A model generated the notes under the pieces. That model saw only the letters and a program-made list of their open reading frames with translations, was not told the origin of the DNA and made no database searches. A DNA stretch of 64,000 nt from Magnolia sinica. Lineage: Eukaryota > Streptophyta > Magnoliopsida > Magnoliales > Magnoliaceae. Position 1 is the stretch's first letter. Each line of letters begins with the position of its first letter. The translations under genes and the position numbers were made by a program. The stretch covers positions 21,101,586 to 21,165,585 of the forward strand of contig NC_080589.1 of NCBI RefSeq assembly GCF_029962835.1. The letters run 5' to 3'. Below, one piece after another: positions 37,279-48,785 of the stretch.

Positions 37279-38000
37279 AGTGATTGAAAGTAAATGGGGA
37301 TGAATGTTATTTGGATTTCAAATGCAATACCTTTACCCCCATCCAAACACGACAAAGTAAGCCATTTAGTCGAATTCATTTACCTCCAATTCAATTTCCC
37401 ATTTACCTCCATTTACAAGCTTTCAAACGAGCCCTTAGAGTAGGGTTTGCATTGCATCCTTAATATTTTGAAATTTGAAGTTGAAAAAAAAAATTCAAAA
37501 GAATTTTATTTTGCCAAACATATGATTTGAAAATAGACCATAATTTTCTTGAGAAAATGTTGTTCATAAACAAACATGAGAAATAATATCTCCTTTCACA
37601 CACTTTCATGGAAATAAGATTTCTCATAAAATACAATTTCCTTTCCCATCCTTTTCGCAAATCCAAACTTGCTCTAAATGAAACTAGTTTGTGAATTTCA
37701 AGACTTCGTGTATCAATGTCCTATGTCCATTGTTGCACATTTGTCCTTTTTTATATGCCTTGTAGTTGTGGTTCATGAGTCATTTTATTATAGGGAATTT
37801 TATAATAAAAATACATTATTAATATATAATTTACATTTCGATACCTTTTTTAAAAAGAGTTTCAAAACACGCCTTCATTAATCAATATAAATATCCTCCC
37901 AACTGTTTTCTTTGGTGTGACTCACTTAAATCACAAGTTAGTCCGATGTTTAACCTAGGCCTATACTTATTATGCATATAATGTGGGAGTAAATTTCACA
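37279..38000. other. Spacer after the solo LTR
   Basis: Resumes the host minisatellite-like sequence ('gaaagtaaatggggatgaat', 'tttacctccatttacaagct') up to about 37430, then AT-rich DNA. No gene. Confidence 0.35.
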
Positions 38001-38515
38001 TGCACATCAGGGTGGGTGCCACCAAAAATTACATATCTCCAATCATTAGAGAGATTATTTAAGAAAAGAAAATTGGGCCTACCATGATATGTATGGAAGA
38101 TTCACTCTCATCATTAGATATTTAGTCCTATATTAGGCCAAGAGACCAAAAATCAAGCTGACCTACGAGTTTGGTGGGCTACATCAAAAGAAAAGGTTGG
38201 GAGAGAGACGTCCACCTTTGATTTTTATCGGGCCCACCATGATAATTATATAAAATCCACTCCAACCATTAGATTCCAACAAAAATTTAAGCCAATGGTT
38301 CAAAATCATGCCCATCCATGATTCACTTGGGCCACACTAATAGCAATAGTTTGGAGGGTGAGTGTCACCATATACACTTTTTCAATCACGTGGTCCGCCA
38401 AAATCATAGATGGAGCTGATTTTTGGGCCCTATACCTAACATGGAGTTATGCATCCGGTGGTCAAGGTGGATTTTACATAAACATCACATGGGACCCACC
38501 CAAGCCACTGACTTA
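38000..38515. repeat. Dispersed module copy
   Basis: 'cacatgcacatcagggtggg', 'cgggcccaccatgataatta', 'gtggtcaaggtggattttac' and 'acatcacatgggacccaccc' outline a diverged full-length module. Confidence 0.5.
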
Positions 38516-38517
38516 AT

Positions 38518-38733
38518 TATTTGTTGGCACCCGTCATGACCGAAGGTAGTGGAATGATAATAATTATGTCCATTAACGAGGTAACTATTCAAAAACCAGT
38601 TTAAAAAAGGCACCGGAATACTAATTGCATATTAATTAAGTAGTTCGTTGCACTGGAATACCAGTTTAAAAAAGGCACCAGTCATGACCAAAGGTAGTGG
38701 AATGATGATAATTATGTCCATTAATGGGGTGTA
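38518..38733 (+). repeat. 134-bp dispersed repeat, copy B, plus permuted partial third copy
   Basis: 38518-38652 matches 32301-32434. It is followed at once (38653-38733) by a rearranged partial copy ('ggaataccagtttaaaaaag', 'aggtagtggaatgatgataa', 'ttatgtccattaatgg'), so a local tandem duplication has occurred. Confidence 0.75.
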
Positions 38734-40344
38734 CATTGAACACACCTATCCCTGCATCATTGTGCAGGAATGTATGGCACTCCAAAATAACCCAATCATG
38801 CTGTAATAGTCTGATTTTGCAGTTTGAAATTGGACTGCTGGCCATTTTCTTTTCCATGTCTATTTAATAACCGCAATTGGATGGTTAGGATCATTCTTTA
38901 AGTGTGGTCCAAAAGTTTGACTACTGAGTCACCATGCATGCATGCTAGATGGACAGTCAGTAAATTATCACTAGTCGATTCTGCAAATGCATATTGTATT
39001 CTAGTCCAAATTACTGTGCATGCATTCACATTGGATTGTACATGGTAGGCAAGCTTCTGGATTGGTTAATTTGCTGTGGCGAAGCTAGCACAACATGTTT
39101 TAATTGTGGAACAATTGTAATATATTGTTGGACCATCAAACACAAGAGCCAGGGCCCACTTTATGAATGTTTGAGATTTAGGACAGACGCCACATTGGCA
39201 GGTGGTAGTATCCCGTGAGTAGGATAAGAGGCTTCTCTAGACCATTCCTCGTTTCATTCCTTAAAGAAGAAAAAAAATGTTTATCCATCGCACCATCCGT
39301 ACCCTCATTTGGTATTGGTCTATTCAGGCGTGGCCACAACATGATCAGATTACAGAAAATGAGACCTGAGTGAAAAAAGGAACTAGTTGCCTCCATCCGA
39401 GCATCACATAATTGATTTTTTTAATTTATAGGAAATTGTACAAGCTAACCCTTAATCCGTAAATGTGGGCGGCCTATGGATCGGATTTATTAACCTTTGA
39501 ATCATGGGCCCTATGGGTGGACGATTTTTCAAATTTCTCCCAACATGAGGATCCTAACCCTTCTATAGTTGCCTAATAATAGATTGTTGGGTATCCCTAG
39601 GGTTTTTTTTTTTTTTTTTAAGAATGGCTCTAAGGTATTGTAAAATCAAGGTTTTGGCCTTAGTTTCGTAACTTCTCTTGTTCTCTTTTTCCTTTTTCTT
39701 TTTTTTTTTCGGTCTTGGGGTACTTTTTTTGGGACAAAAATGCCCTTCCGGTCAACTGCTGGAAGGTTTGGTTGTAGCTTGTCCAGTTGAAAAGCCTTTC
39801 TAAAAAATAGAGAATATGTCCCACTAAATGAGGTCGAGCCCACTTTATGGGAGATCCAATCCATCCATTTTATTCACGACATCTTAAGAACTCAGAAGAT
39901 GTTGATTTTATCCTTATCCAAGCCATGCGTGGCCCCCTAATGGCGATGATGGTGGCCTTTCTTTCCAAGCCTTTTACTTCAGTGCGTTCTATCACTGATG
40001 TTTTCTTCCCTCATTCTTGCAGTCATGCCCTAAAATTAATTCCAACTTCGAATGGTCAGAGTAGATTTTCGCAGGAAGTCATGGTGGGCCTCGCAAAATG
40101 AGTTGGAAAACATATATGCAGGACCAGAACAAAACTTGGCACGCATTTGAGTTTTTTATCTAAAGTCTTTTTAGAGAGAGGGGACCACCACTGCGAAAGG
40201 TCGTTAGGAACGTTGCTGCCACCTTCGTGGACCCACTCTGGAAAGCTTCTGGCGTGGATCCAGTGTTAATCCCTTCATTTTGGCGAGTTTCTGGCAACTT
40301 TTCCAAAGAATGGGACCCCGGCAAGATTCAATCCTTGCACTATC
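38734..40344. other. Intergenic spacer
   Basis: No recognised gene. Contains poly-T and poly-C/T runs (39602-39620, 39695-39710) and a weak module-like phrase (39835-39880). Open stretches here show no family resemblance. Confidence 0.3.
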
Positions 40345-41352
40345 AAAAATGCAAAACGGAGATTCATATGCTATGCTTAATGGTGATCCTGTTAGAAATT
40401 CATGACAGAGATCCTTGGACCAAGCTCGATGAAGATCCTTGGACCAAGCTCAATGGATATCTTGTTGAAAATGTACAACGGAGATCTTTGGATCAAGCTT
40501 AATGGGGATGCTATTGGAAATGGACAACAAATATTTTTTGGACTAAATCAATTGGGATCATGTTAAAATGTACAATGGAGATCCTTCGACCAAGCTCAAT
40601 GGGGATCCTGTTGAAAATGCACAATGGAGATCCTTGGACTAATCTCAATGGAGATCCTATTGGAAATGCACAATGGATATCTTATTGGAAATGCACAAAG
40701 GAGATCCTTGGATCAAGCTCAATTGGGATCCTATTAAAAATGGACAACGAATATCTTTGGACTAAGATCAATTGGAATCCTGTTGGAAATGCACAATGGA
40801 GATCCTTGGACCCAATCTCCACGGGGATCCTATTAAAAATGGACAATGAATATCTTTGGACTAAGATCAATTGGGATTCTGTTGAAAATGCACAATGGAG
40901 ATCCTTGGACCTAATCTCAACGGGGATCCTGTTGGAAATGCACAATAGAGATCCTTGGACCAATATCAACGGGGATCTTATTGGAAATACACAATATAGA
41001 TCCATCGACTAAGCTCGGTTAGGATCCTTTTGAAAATGCACAATGAAGATGCAAAGCCACGCTCAATAGGGATCATGTTGGAAATGTACAATGGAGATCC
41101 TTAGACTAAGCTCAATGGTGATCCTATCAAAAAATTATAACAAAAATCCTTGGACAAAGCTCAACATGAATCTTATTAGAAAATGCACAACAGAGATCCT
41201 TACACGACACTCAATTGGGAACCTATTGGAAGTGCACAACGGAGATCCAAGGCCAATCTCAACAGGGATTTTGTTGAAAATGCACAATGGAGATCCTTAG
41301 ACTACACTCAACGGTGATCCTATCAAAAATCCACAACAAAGATCCTTAGACA
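40345..41352. repeat. 50-bp GATC-rich satellite, about 20 units
   Basis: Basic unit like 'aaatgcacaatggagatcct' + 'tggaccaagctcaatgggga' + 'tcctgttgg', 50 bp. In the middle (about 40680-40930) two unit types alternate ('cacaatggagatcctt' and 'gacaatgaatatcttt'), making a 100-bp higher-order unit. Each unit has two GATC sites. A 150-codon open frame through it is a repeat by-product. Confidence 0.88.
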
Positions 41353-42053
41353 ATACGCCCAAAACTAGCACAGAAAGGCTACACATCAAATGGCCCAGAT
41401 CTCACACATGCCACATTTGCAATGGCTCGTGCCACTGCCCCTCTATGGCGTGCGCTCCGTGGTTCAAATTTTGCTTGTCACGTTTTGCCCGTGCCAATTT
41501 TTAGCAGCATCATTTCAATGGATGGCCACAAATTCCGACAACGCTGCTGCTTTCCGATACGTAGCCAATCCCACATGATGGCCTACCAAATCAGTGCACC
41601 TGATAACCATAAAGAAGTGCCACATGCACAATCATCCATCGAAATGATTCAACAAAAACATCAAGAGTACAGTTCCTCAAATTTCAATTGAGTCATCCCT
41701 ATCCATCAGGAATGGTTTCACACAAATCCAACAAGGGGAATGATCTTGAAATCAGTCTGTTAAATGATCCACGTCCCACGGATTGGCCACTGCCCAATAA
41801 TCTCACCAAACAGATGATGTTATCCATCCCATCAGTGGCCTAAATTGGCCAGTCTGGAGAATTAGAACCAACTGAATGAAATAGTCCATCCCAGAGAGCT
41901 GCAGCCATTAGACCGGTGCACAAGTTACAAGACAGCCAATACATGATGAACTGATTGGACAATACAGATTAATGAGCGCTCTTCAACAATGTACTAGTTA
42001 GAAGAGGTGGGGCCGACAGGAGCCGATACAATGTACTCCAGGAAGAACAGCAA

Positions 42054-42106
<53 letters not shown>

Positions 42107-42372
42107 GTTGAGCCAACTGATTGGAAGATGAACCCACAAGCAATTTCCATCTTCAAGTGTTGCTACAAAATGCTTGCATTTCACTGTTAACTTTATTTTG
42201 GAATGAAATTTAGCAAAAGCTCAGCATAGCGTGAGATCCACGCCTGCAGTTAGACAAATGGAGAAAACCGAGTGGCCGATCCGACAATGCATCGGAATTG
42301 CATACAGTATTATCAAAAGCCTATAGAGGTTCTGAAAGTTCATACAAAATCAATAAAAGGAACTCAAACTTT
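41353..42372. other. Region downstream of the adenylate kinase exon
   Basis: Holds the presumed 3' UTR of the - strand adenylate kinase gene (just below 42373), a (CT)25 run at 42056-42105 and an unrecognised open stretch near 41422-41690. Confidence 0.35.
42056..42105. repeat. (CT)25 microsatellite
   Basis: Uninterrupted CT run of 50 bases. It lies about 270 bp beyond the adenylate kinase stop codon on the downstream side. Confidence 0.97.
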
Positions 42373-42474
42373 TTAGGAGGAAAGCACCTTCTGGACCTCA
42401 GCAGTCACCTCCTTTGGGGCTTTGTCAGCATGCAGCTGTGCAACGACACCCTTCTTCGAGTAATAATCAATGAC
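42373..42474 (-). CDS. Adenylate kinase, last coding exon
   Basis: On the - strand, after an acceptor '...ctgcgtgcag' (ending at 42475), the exon reads VIDYYSKKGVVAQLHADKAP then KEVTAEVQKVLSS and TAA at 42375-42373. This is the C-terminus of plant cytosolic or mitochondrial adenylate kinase (ATP + AMP = 2 ADP; the ADK-A/B group), where 'IDYY.KK' and 'APKEVTAEV' are conserved. The exon is 33 codons plus stop, too short for normal ORF calling, and the frame is undamaged. The preceding exons (P-loop, lid, and the segment just before VIDYY) should lie at higher coordinates but are not recognisable up to 64000. Either the intron is at least 21 kb, the rest has been lost, or I missed it. UMP-CMP kinase is the alternative, but the wording fits adenylate kinase better. 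Confidence 0.78.
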   Translation of the reverse strand, partial: VIDYYSKKGVVAQLHADKAPKEVTAEVQKVLSS

Positions 42475-43137
42475 CTGCACGCAGTTCCAGTGAATTGCTT
42501 GCAATGTCAGCAATGTTCACCAAAGAAGAAAATAAGAGAATCTATAGCCATTGGACATAGATACATGCAAAGACCAGAAGGAAAAGAGAGAGAGAGAGAG
42601 AGAGAGAGACGTTATGGACATTCTTTTACCCTTCTTCCATTTATTAAAGGCCTATTCAGATATTTCCCGTGTAACGGGGCAGGCGGCATGTTTTTCACCC
42701 CAAATTTTAAACATTCTTTTTTTATTTTTTTTTTATGTGACAGAAAAGGTGGAAAAGCTGAATCCCTTGTAATTTGGTTCCAGTTTTCTGCACCGCCCCA
42801 AATGCATAATGGGTCCGAGTCCCATGTCTATTATGGAAAGAATCATTTTGCATGATTTAGATTTAGAGAAAAATCACCTCCGTAATTTCATTATGGACTC
42901 TTGTTAAACTGGAATTTCAGGGGTTCTCTTTCTCAGATTTTATGAAAGATTGAAAAGCAGGTTTCAATGAAGGGTAGGAATGTTCCTCCATCTGATGTAG
43001 CATTCTTTTTCTGTTTTGTCATCTTATAGCAAATTTTGCTTCTCCACCATATTCATCGCCTGTCAAAAACTCGTCACTTTAATGTCATTGTCACTACTTG
43101 CTTCACCTGAATGTCCATTTAATTTATGGGGCACACT
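42475..43137 (-). other. Probable intron upstream of the adenylate kinase exon
   Basis: Intron side of the acceptor. Contains an (AG)n run (42585-42609) and a T-rich run near 42717-42733. No adenylate kinase coding seen on the - strand. Confidence 0.4.
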
Positions 43138-43618
43138 CCAGTGGTACAGGTACCACTGTCACTAGTCACTAATCATCGCACCAGCTAGATAGGCCCAGTG
43201 ATGTTTTCATGGAATTCAACCCATCAATCAGATGCTTCACCTCAAAATACCCAGCCCCCAAAACTCAGGTGGGCCATAGGAAACAGAACATGTTAAGAGG
43301 GAAGACCTACTGTGTTGTATATAAAGAATCCAATCCGTTCAGACCCTTTATCCAGGCCAGATGAAGGATCAGGTCAAAAATCAGGTTGTTTTATGACTCA
43401 GGTATGCCCCAGTCAAATTCAAGGGTGGGCGCTTCCTCCCAGCTTATTTCCTTTGCTGCAGCCCACTTCAGTTCTGGATCAGTATGAGTATCAGGTCTTA
43501 GGCATTTCTTAAGGTGACACATGTGGGATGGGTTGGATGGTGTGAATACATCATGTGGCCCACATCTAGACAGCAACTGTAAGGCTGTGATTGTACTGGT
43601 ACCACGGGAGCGTGCCCC
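43138..43618. mobile_element. MITE with GGGGCAC(A/G)CTCC termini (481 bp)
   Basis: The left end 'ggggcacactccagtggtac' pairs with the reverse-complemented right end 'ggggcacgctcccgtggtac', about 30 bp. Interior phrases are those of the dispersed module ('ccatcaatcagatgcttcac', 'aatccaatccgttcagaccc', 'ggatggtgtgaatacatcat'). A paralogue with only the left end is at 21744. No clear target duplication. Confidence 0.6.
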
Positions 43619-44554
43619 TTAAACCTCTCGCCAGTGAGAAAGCAGTGACAGTATGGCGACTGCTGGGCCTGGGAGGAGCTCATCAACCCAGCTGTGATTA
43701 AGATTAACACCATTCTCATTTAATTATATTTATGTGGCTTTAAATTGTTATCAATCCCATTTGTTAGCCATAACTTAAACAGTTCATTTTTTTTTCACAG
43801 GAGTGCTTTATTCTGTAGTCCAAAACATGCAGTTTCAGAATATGCATATGCCTAGGACAAGACATTTAAAGGCTCACACTGGACAATACTTGATTGAACA
43901 CACCCAACCCCATACATTCAAACTTGAACATCCGAGCAAGCACACCATAACATGGCAAAAGCCAACTTTAAAGCCACTAGGACTGCAAAAGCATCTGATG
44001 CAGGATCATTTGATCCTTCAGTTCGGGTCGATGTTAGACCCCACTGCTGCCTGAATACAAATCAGACCACAATTTGTGGTTGCAATTGGACTCTGGGGCC
44101 CTCAGATCCAATCAGATAGTCCATCTAATAGTCTGAATGACCTGTGGGCCTATGGAGTCAATAAGATAGTCTATCTAATAGTCTGATACACCATTCAACA
44201 CGTCTAAAAAAGATGATAGATTCTTGAGGTTACAATTTACTCCCTTTTCTTTTCTTTTCTTTTCTTTTTTTTCTTGTAATTTTTTGGTTTTTTATTTTTC
44301 AGCAAATGGGTCAAATATGATCATATTGTGTCTCTATTTAGCAGCTAGGTCTAGGCTGATATTCCTCTTGATAGCGATATTCAGAACCTTGGTGGGGGCC
44401 ACAACTCCAACTGGATGGTATGGGCTTATATACAAACCAGGTGGTGCTTTGAAGCTTTTGTACAGAGTTCTATAAGATTTGAATTTTGAACTTTATTTAG
44501 TTTCACTATTTATTTATTCTATTTTGCATTTCTTATAGACAAGTTAACAAGGCA
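43619..44554. other. Spacer
   Basis: No gene that I can support. A splice-acceptor-like 'tttttttttcacag' at 43786-43800 has no recognisable exon after it. A TTTTC microsatellite is at 44245-44272. Confidence 0.3.
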
Positions 44555-45411
44555 TTTACATGAAGAGATCCTGTGGTGTATCATGGTTGCAGATGACAGT
44601 TTTGATTGACGAGAGGGAGCAACTAAATGCAAAGCCAGAACTATGGATGGATGCTTTAAAATCTAATAGTTGTATAATCAGCCGGAGTAAAACACTTAGT
44701 AACAATAGTAGTTGAAACGAGAATTTTGTTGAGATCACTCACCAAGAAGTACCCCAAAATGACCATTTTCAATATCTTGGATCAATAATCCATGAGACCA
44801 GAGAAGGATGTCGCTCATAGAATTAGAGCTGGATGGATGAAGTGGAGAAATGCCTCTGGAGTTTTATGTGATCAGTACGTCAATCGAACCAAAGGGTATA
44901 TTTTAGGACAGCTACAAGACCAGCCATGCTTTATGGTACTAAATGCTGGGCAGTTAAGATGCAACACGTTCATAGGATGAATGTAGCTGAAATAAAGATG
45001 TTGAGATGGATGACTGGCAAGATAGGTAGCTGAAATAAGGATGTTGAGATGGATGACTAGCAAGATAGGAAGGATAGAATTAGAAATGAACTTATTCAAG
45101 TGAATCTAGGAGTAGCACTAATAGGTAATAAGATGAGGGGAAGTAGACTAGAATCTAGATGGTTTGGTCATGCAATGGAGACCAAGAACTGCACTGGTTA
45201 AATGGAGTGAGTTGGTTCAAGTTGAAGGATCTAGAACAACAGGTGGAGGCCCAAAAGGACGTGGGTAGAGTTAGTATTTAGTAAGAAAAGATTTGAAGAC
45301 CTATGATTTAATTACAGATATGGTCCCTGATAGAGTGGAATGGCAGAACAGGATTCATGCAGCTGACCTCAATTGGTTAGGATAAGGCTTAGATGATGAT
45401 GATATGATGAT
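44555..45411 (+). pseudogene. RTE-type LINE, 3' part (RT C-terminal end to terminus)
   Basis: Starts at the RT palm (ILWCIMVADDS; the ADD is the catalytic pair region), continues with frameshifts through [23 protein letters not shown] and [18 protein letters not shown], then MLRWMTGKIG, DRIRNELIQVNLGVALIGNK and SRWFGHAME. It ends with 'gattcatgcagctgacctca', 'ggataaggcttagatgatga' and ATG repeats. This is the classic 3' end of plant RTE retrotransposons. A 43-bp duplication (44984-45069) disrupts it. 5'-truncated and dead. Confidence 0.8.
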
Positions 45412-46206
45412 TTATTTATTCTACTTTCTCACAAATTTGAGGGGAAAAAATAGCCAAGATTTATATTAGATTGTCAGGCTACTTTAGGCCTAGTAGGTTC
45501 TTTGGTTTTAAGTAGGACTATATACAAAGGCCTATGTAAAGCCATAGGTGAACTTAAGGGATTGCGCTAGGATTTATTTGATTGAAAATTTGTAGTCCTT
45601 TTTCTGTTTCCTGTGATTGGTAACATGGACTAGTGCTGAGATGCTTTAAGCACCCTCCAGCGCTTACGAGTGATTCTCTTAGGTTTTGGCAGTGTGACTC
45701 CACTATTTTATACCTTAATTTTCTCTATTTTCTTGTGCAAATGACATTTGTGGGGATTCAGGGTGGATCAAGGCTTTTCATAATTTGATGGGTCTATGGG
45801 TTCGTTTACCTTTTAGGAAAAAAACGATTGGAATTGATGGGGCTATTGATGTAGGATGATGTAAACTACCCTAAGATGCAAGATGAGAGATCAATTTACA
45901 CATTAATTTCAGTAATCAATAGGTAAAATCAAACATAACCACATAATAGATTCAAAAATTCAGATTTATAATATGAAGGTTCTAGGTTATCACATACGCG
46001 GTGCACGAAAATATAAAATAATTCATGAGTGGCCCACTTTGAAGTAAGGACTTCCAATCTAGCGTGGGTAGTGCCACAACCACGTGAATAAACGATGATG
46101 CAATCAAAATTCTGATTTGGGGAAAGTATCACAAAAATTCATATTTTCATTAGGGTTTTGGGTTCATGGATGGAGATTGATGATTTAGGATTTTTTAGGA
46201 ATTCAA
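45412..46206. other. Spacer
   Basis: No gene or clear repeat recognised. Confidence 0.3.
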
Positions 46207-46380
46207 ATGATCTAAGGATTATGGAGGTTTGGAAGAAAATCAAAGATGGAAAACGCCAAACGGGGGCCGACGCACGGCTGCCCATACGGACGAATGATCT
46301 AAGGATTAGGGAGGTTTGGAAGAAAATCAAAGACGGAAAACCCCAAACGGGGCCCACGCACGTCTGCCCATACGGATGCA
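46207..46380. repeat. 87-bp tandem duplication
   Basis: 'atgatctaaggattatggag' at 46207 recurs at 46294, through 'aagaaaatcaaagatggaaa' and 'ctgcccatacgga'. Two units with few changes. Confidence 0.85.
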
Positions 46381-47184
46381 CGTGCGTGTGTGGCTAGGTA
46401 AAAGGGGAAGAAAGAGAGGGAGGATCGAGTAGGGTTTTGATGGGTTGAGAGGGTTGTAATGGAAGGGGAAGGAAGAAGAAAAGAGAATAAGAAGAATACC
46501 TTTTAAAGAAGAGAAAGAGGAAGGATGCACATTAGGGAATCCACCACCAAACAAGCCTCCCTCTATCCTTTCACAATTCAATTGGAATGGAGGGTTTTTC
46601 ACAAACCCTAAAACACAATGAGGAAAATTCCTCCACACAAGAGAGCTTCTCTTCTTTTTTTCTTCTTCTTCTCAATAACTCCACTAGGGTTGGACATCCA
46701 CCCCCCTATGCTTTTATAATTAAAAATTCAGAATAATTACAATTATGCCACTCACTTGAGTGAAATGACCCATCATCCCAACTAAGAAAACTAAAATACT
46801 TATTATCAATCTCAACCATCAAATAAATCCTTTAAAAAACCAAAAAAAAAAAAAAAAAAAAACTCAAAGCAAGATCAGAGTCCAAGGGGCCAAGATCTGA
46901 AAGATTTGGTGGCCCAATGGCCTGATCGACAAGATCCAACAATTAAATCAACACGAAATAAAAACCCTATGATTAAAATCTTCTCCTAAGCAACCCACAT
47001 GCATCATCCCAAAGTGGGGTCTTCCTGATGCAAGTCCAATGCATGTGGAGTCTTTAAAATGGCCCAGCGGGCCCCATCTGAAACTCGTCTCCCAATATTA
47101 AAGAAGGTTGCGCTAATGTGGGTGGTCGTCTTCGTCTTTGGTACACCCAAGTAGGTCTTCTGATGTCCCCATCATCTATACAAT
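46381..47184. other. Spacer with A run
   Basis: No gene seen. Purine-rich 46400-46520; a 21-base A run at 46842-46862. Confidence 0.3.
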
Positions 47185-48077
47185 TAAATACCAACTTGAT
47201 GGATCAATTGAACGCTTAAAAGCGAGATTGGTTGCCAAAAGTTACACTCAAACTGCTGGGTTGGATTATGAGGACACATTTTCTCATGTGGCTAAACTTA
47301 ACTCTATATGAGTCTTGCTCTCTATTGCAGCAAACAAGTCATGACCGCTTTATCAATTGGACGTCAAGAATGCCTTAATGGTGACCTTGCTAAAGAAGTG
47401 TACATGGAGCAACCTCCTGAATTTGTTGCTCAGCGGGAGAATGGAAAAGTATGTAGACTCGGGAAAGCCAACTATGGACTTAAACAGGCCGAGTGGGCAT
47501 GGTTTGAAAAGTTTAGCTGAGTTCTTATAACATTTGGCTTCCATAGATGTCATGTGGACCACTCTGTATTCATGAAAAAGACATCCAAAGGAATGGTAGC
47601 ATTGATTGTATATGTGGATAATATAATCATTACAAGAAATGATGAAGACGACATAATTAAAGTCAAGCAACACATCAAAGAACAATTCCAAACTAAGGAT
47701 CTTGGCCCTCTAAGATATTTTTTAGGGATTAAAGTTGCTCAGTCAGCTGCAGGGATAAACCTGTCCCAAAGAAAATATGTTTTGGATCTATTAAAAGAAA
47801 TTGGTCTCTTAGGATATTAACCATGTGACACTCCAATGGATCCAAACATTAAGCTTTGTGATGATCAAGATAAACCATTTGAAGAGTCTGAGCAATATAG
47901 AAGACTAGTTGGAAAGCTTATTTATTTAATTGTTACTCAACCAGATATCTCACTTGCAATTGGGGTCGTGAGTAGATTCATGCATCAGCCCAAAGATCAG
48001 CATTGGGAAGCTATTATTCATATCCTTCGATATTTAAAAAATGCTCCTCGACGAGGTCTTCTCTATAAATCCCATGG
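47185..48077 (+). pseudogene. Ty1/copia pol relic, first part (RT to start of RNase H)
   Basis: RT of a copia element: [20 protein letters not shown], then frameshifted KQAEWAWFEKFS (47490-47520), MKKTSKGMVALIVYVDNIII (the usual YVDD is YVDN here), then KDLGPLRYFLGIKVAQS, INLSQRKYVLDLLKEIGLL, EQYRRLVGKLIYLIVTQPDI, HWEAIIHILRYLKNAPRRGL and LLYKSHG. It breaks off at 48077 where a Ty3/gypsy element is inserted, and resumes at 53886. Several stops and a damaged active site; dead. The 5' end (LTR, gag, integrase) is missing. Confidence 0.85.
48073..48077. repeat. 5-bp target site duplication, left (catgg)
   Basis: 'catgg' precedes the LTR start TGATGTAG and is repeated at 53886-53890 after ...GCGTCA. 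The copia reading frame continues across it. Confidence 0.85.
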
Positions 48078-48752
48078 TGATGTAGAATGGGTTGCGGATC
48101 CATTCATGGATAAGATGGGACTGAAGAAAAGAAGCCAAGAAGGATTGAACACACTCGGCGTAGTTCGACTGGTCGACAGATTTTGTCGACAATTCGAAAT
48201 TCCACCAGAAATCCATGTTATTTGCTGTCTGGTTTCTGCCAGTTTCGACAGGTCAACAGATCTTGTCGATAGGTCGAAATCTAGTTCGACAAGTTGACAG
48301 ATCGGGTCGACATGTCGAAAGTTCGCCAGAATTCCAGATTACTTATTGTCTGGTTTCTGCCAATTTCAACAGGTCGACAGATCTTGTCGACAAGTCAAAA
48401 TCCAGTTAGATAGGTTGACAAATCGAAAATTGCAGAATTCCTAACTTAAGTCTCTGGACACTTCTAGGTTGTTTCAACCTATCGAACCTACCGGTCGACA
48501 GGCGGCGAGAAGTTGCGAATTTCTCTGAATTTGTTTCTTTATTGATTAGAACTCTTTTGATTATGTTTTAGGGTTTGTTAGGGTTATTTAAAGGGTGTTA
48601 AACTCGTTTTTAATTATTCATTAATTCAGTAAAGCAAATCCTTAGAAGTTTCTTCTTTTTTCTCTTGGATTTGAGATTTTCACTTGTGGATTCAAGATAA
48701 TTATCAATTGAGGACGACAATGATCGACCTCATCACATCCTCCCCTCTGTCA
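48078..48752 (+). repeat. 5' LTR of the Ty3/gypsy element (675 bp)
   Basis: Starts TGATGTAGAATGGG, ends ...CTCTGTCA. Its first half contains near-palindromic repeats of 'gtcgacagatcttgtcgac' type (48165-48320, 48360-48420). Confidence 0.88.
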
Positions 48753-48753
48753 C

Positions 48754-48765
48754 TGGTATCAAAGA
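48754..48765 (+). other. Primer binding site (initiator Met tRNA)
   Basis: 'tggtatcaaaga', one base after the LTR, matches the plant initiator-Met tRNA PBS (TGGTATCAGAGC) at the first 8 bases. Confidence 0.8.
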
Positions 48766-48785
48766 GAGGCTTTCACCTCGGATCT

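Noticed and set aside
40560-41012. 150-codon frame with repeated peptide units
   Set aside because: Produced by the 50-bp satellite (100-bp doublets read in three phases); no start context, no family.
42298-42855. 185-codon + strand frame
   Set aside because: It overlaps the antisense of the adenylate kinase exon and then an AG repeat; the - strand exon explains the conserved part.
43786-44054. Possible exon after 'tttttttttcacag' at 43786-43800 (+)
   Set aside because: The following reading has no recognisable family and no matching donor or upstream exon.
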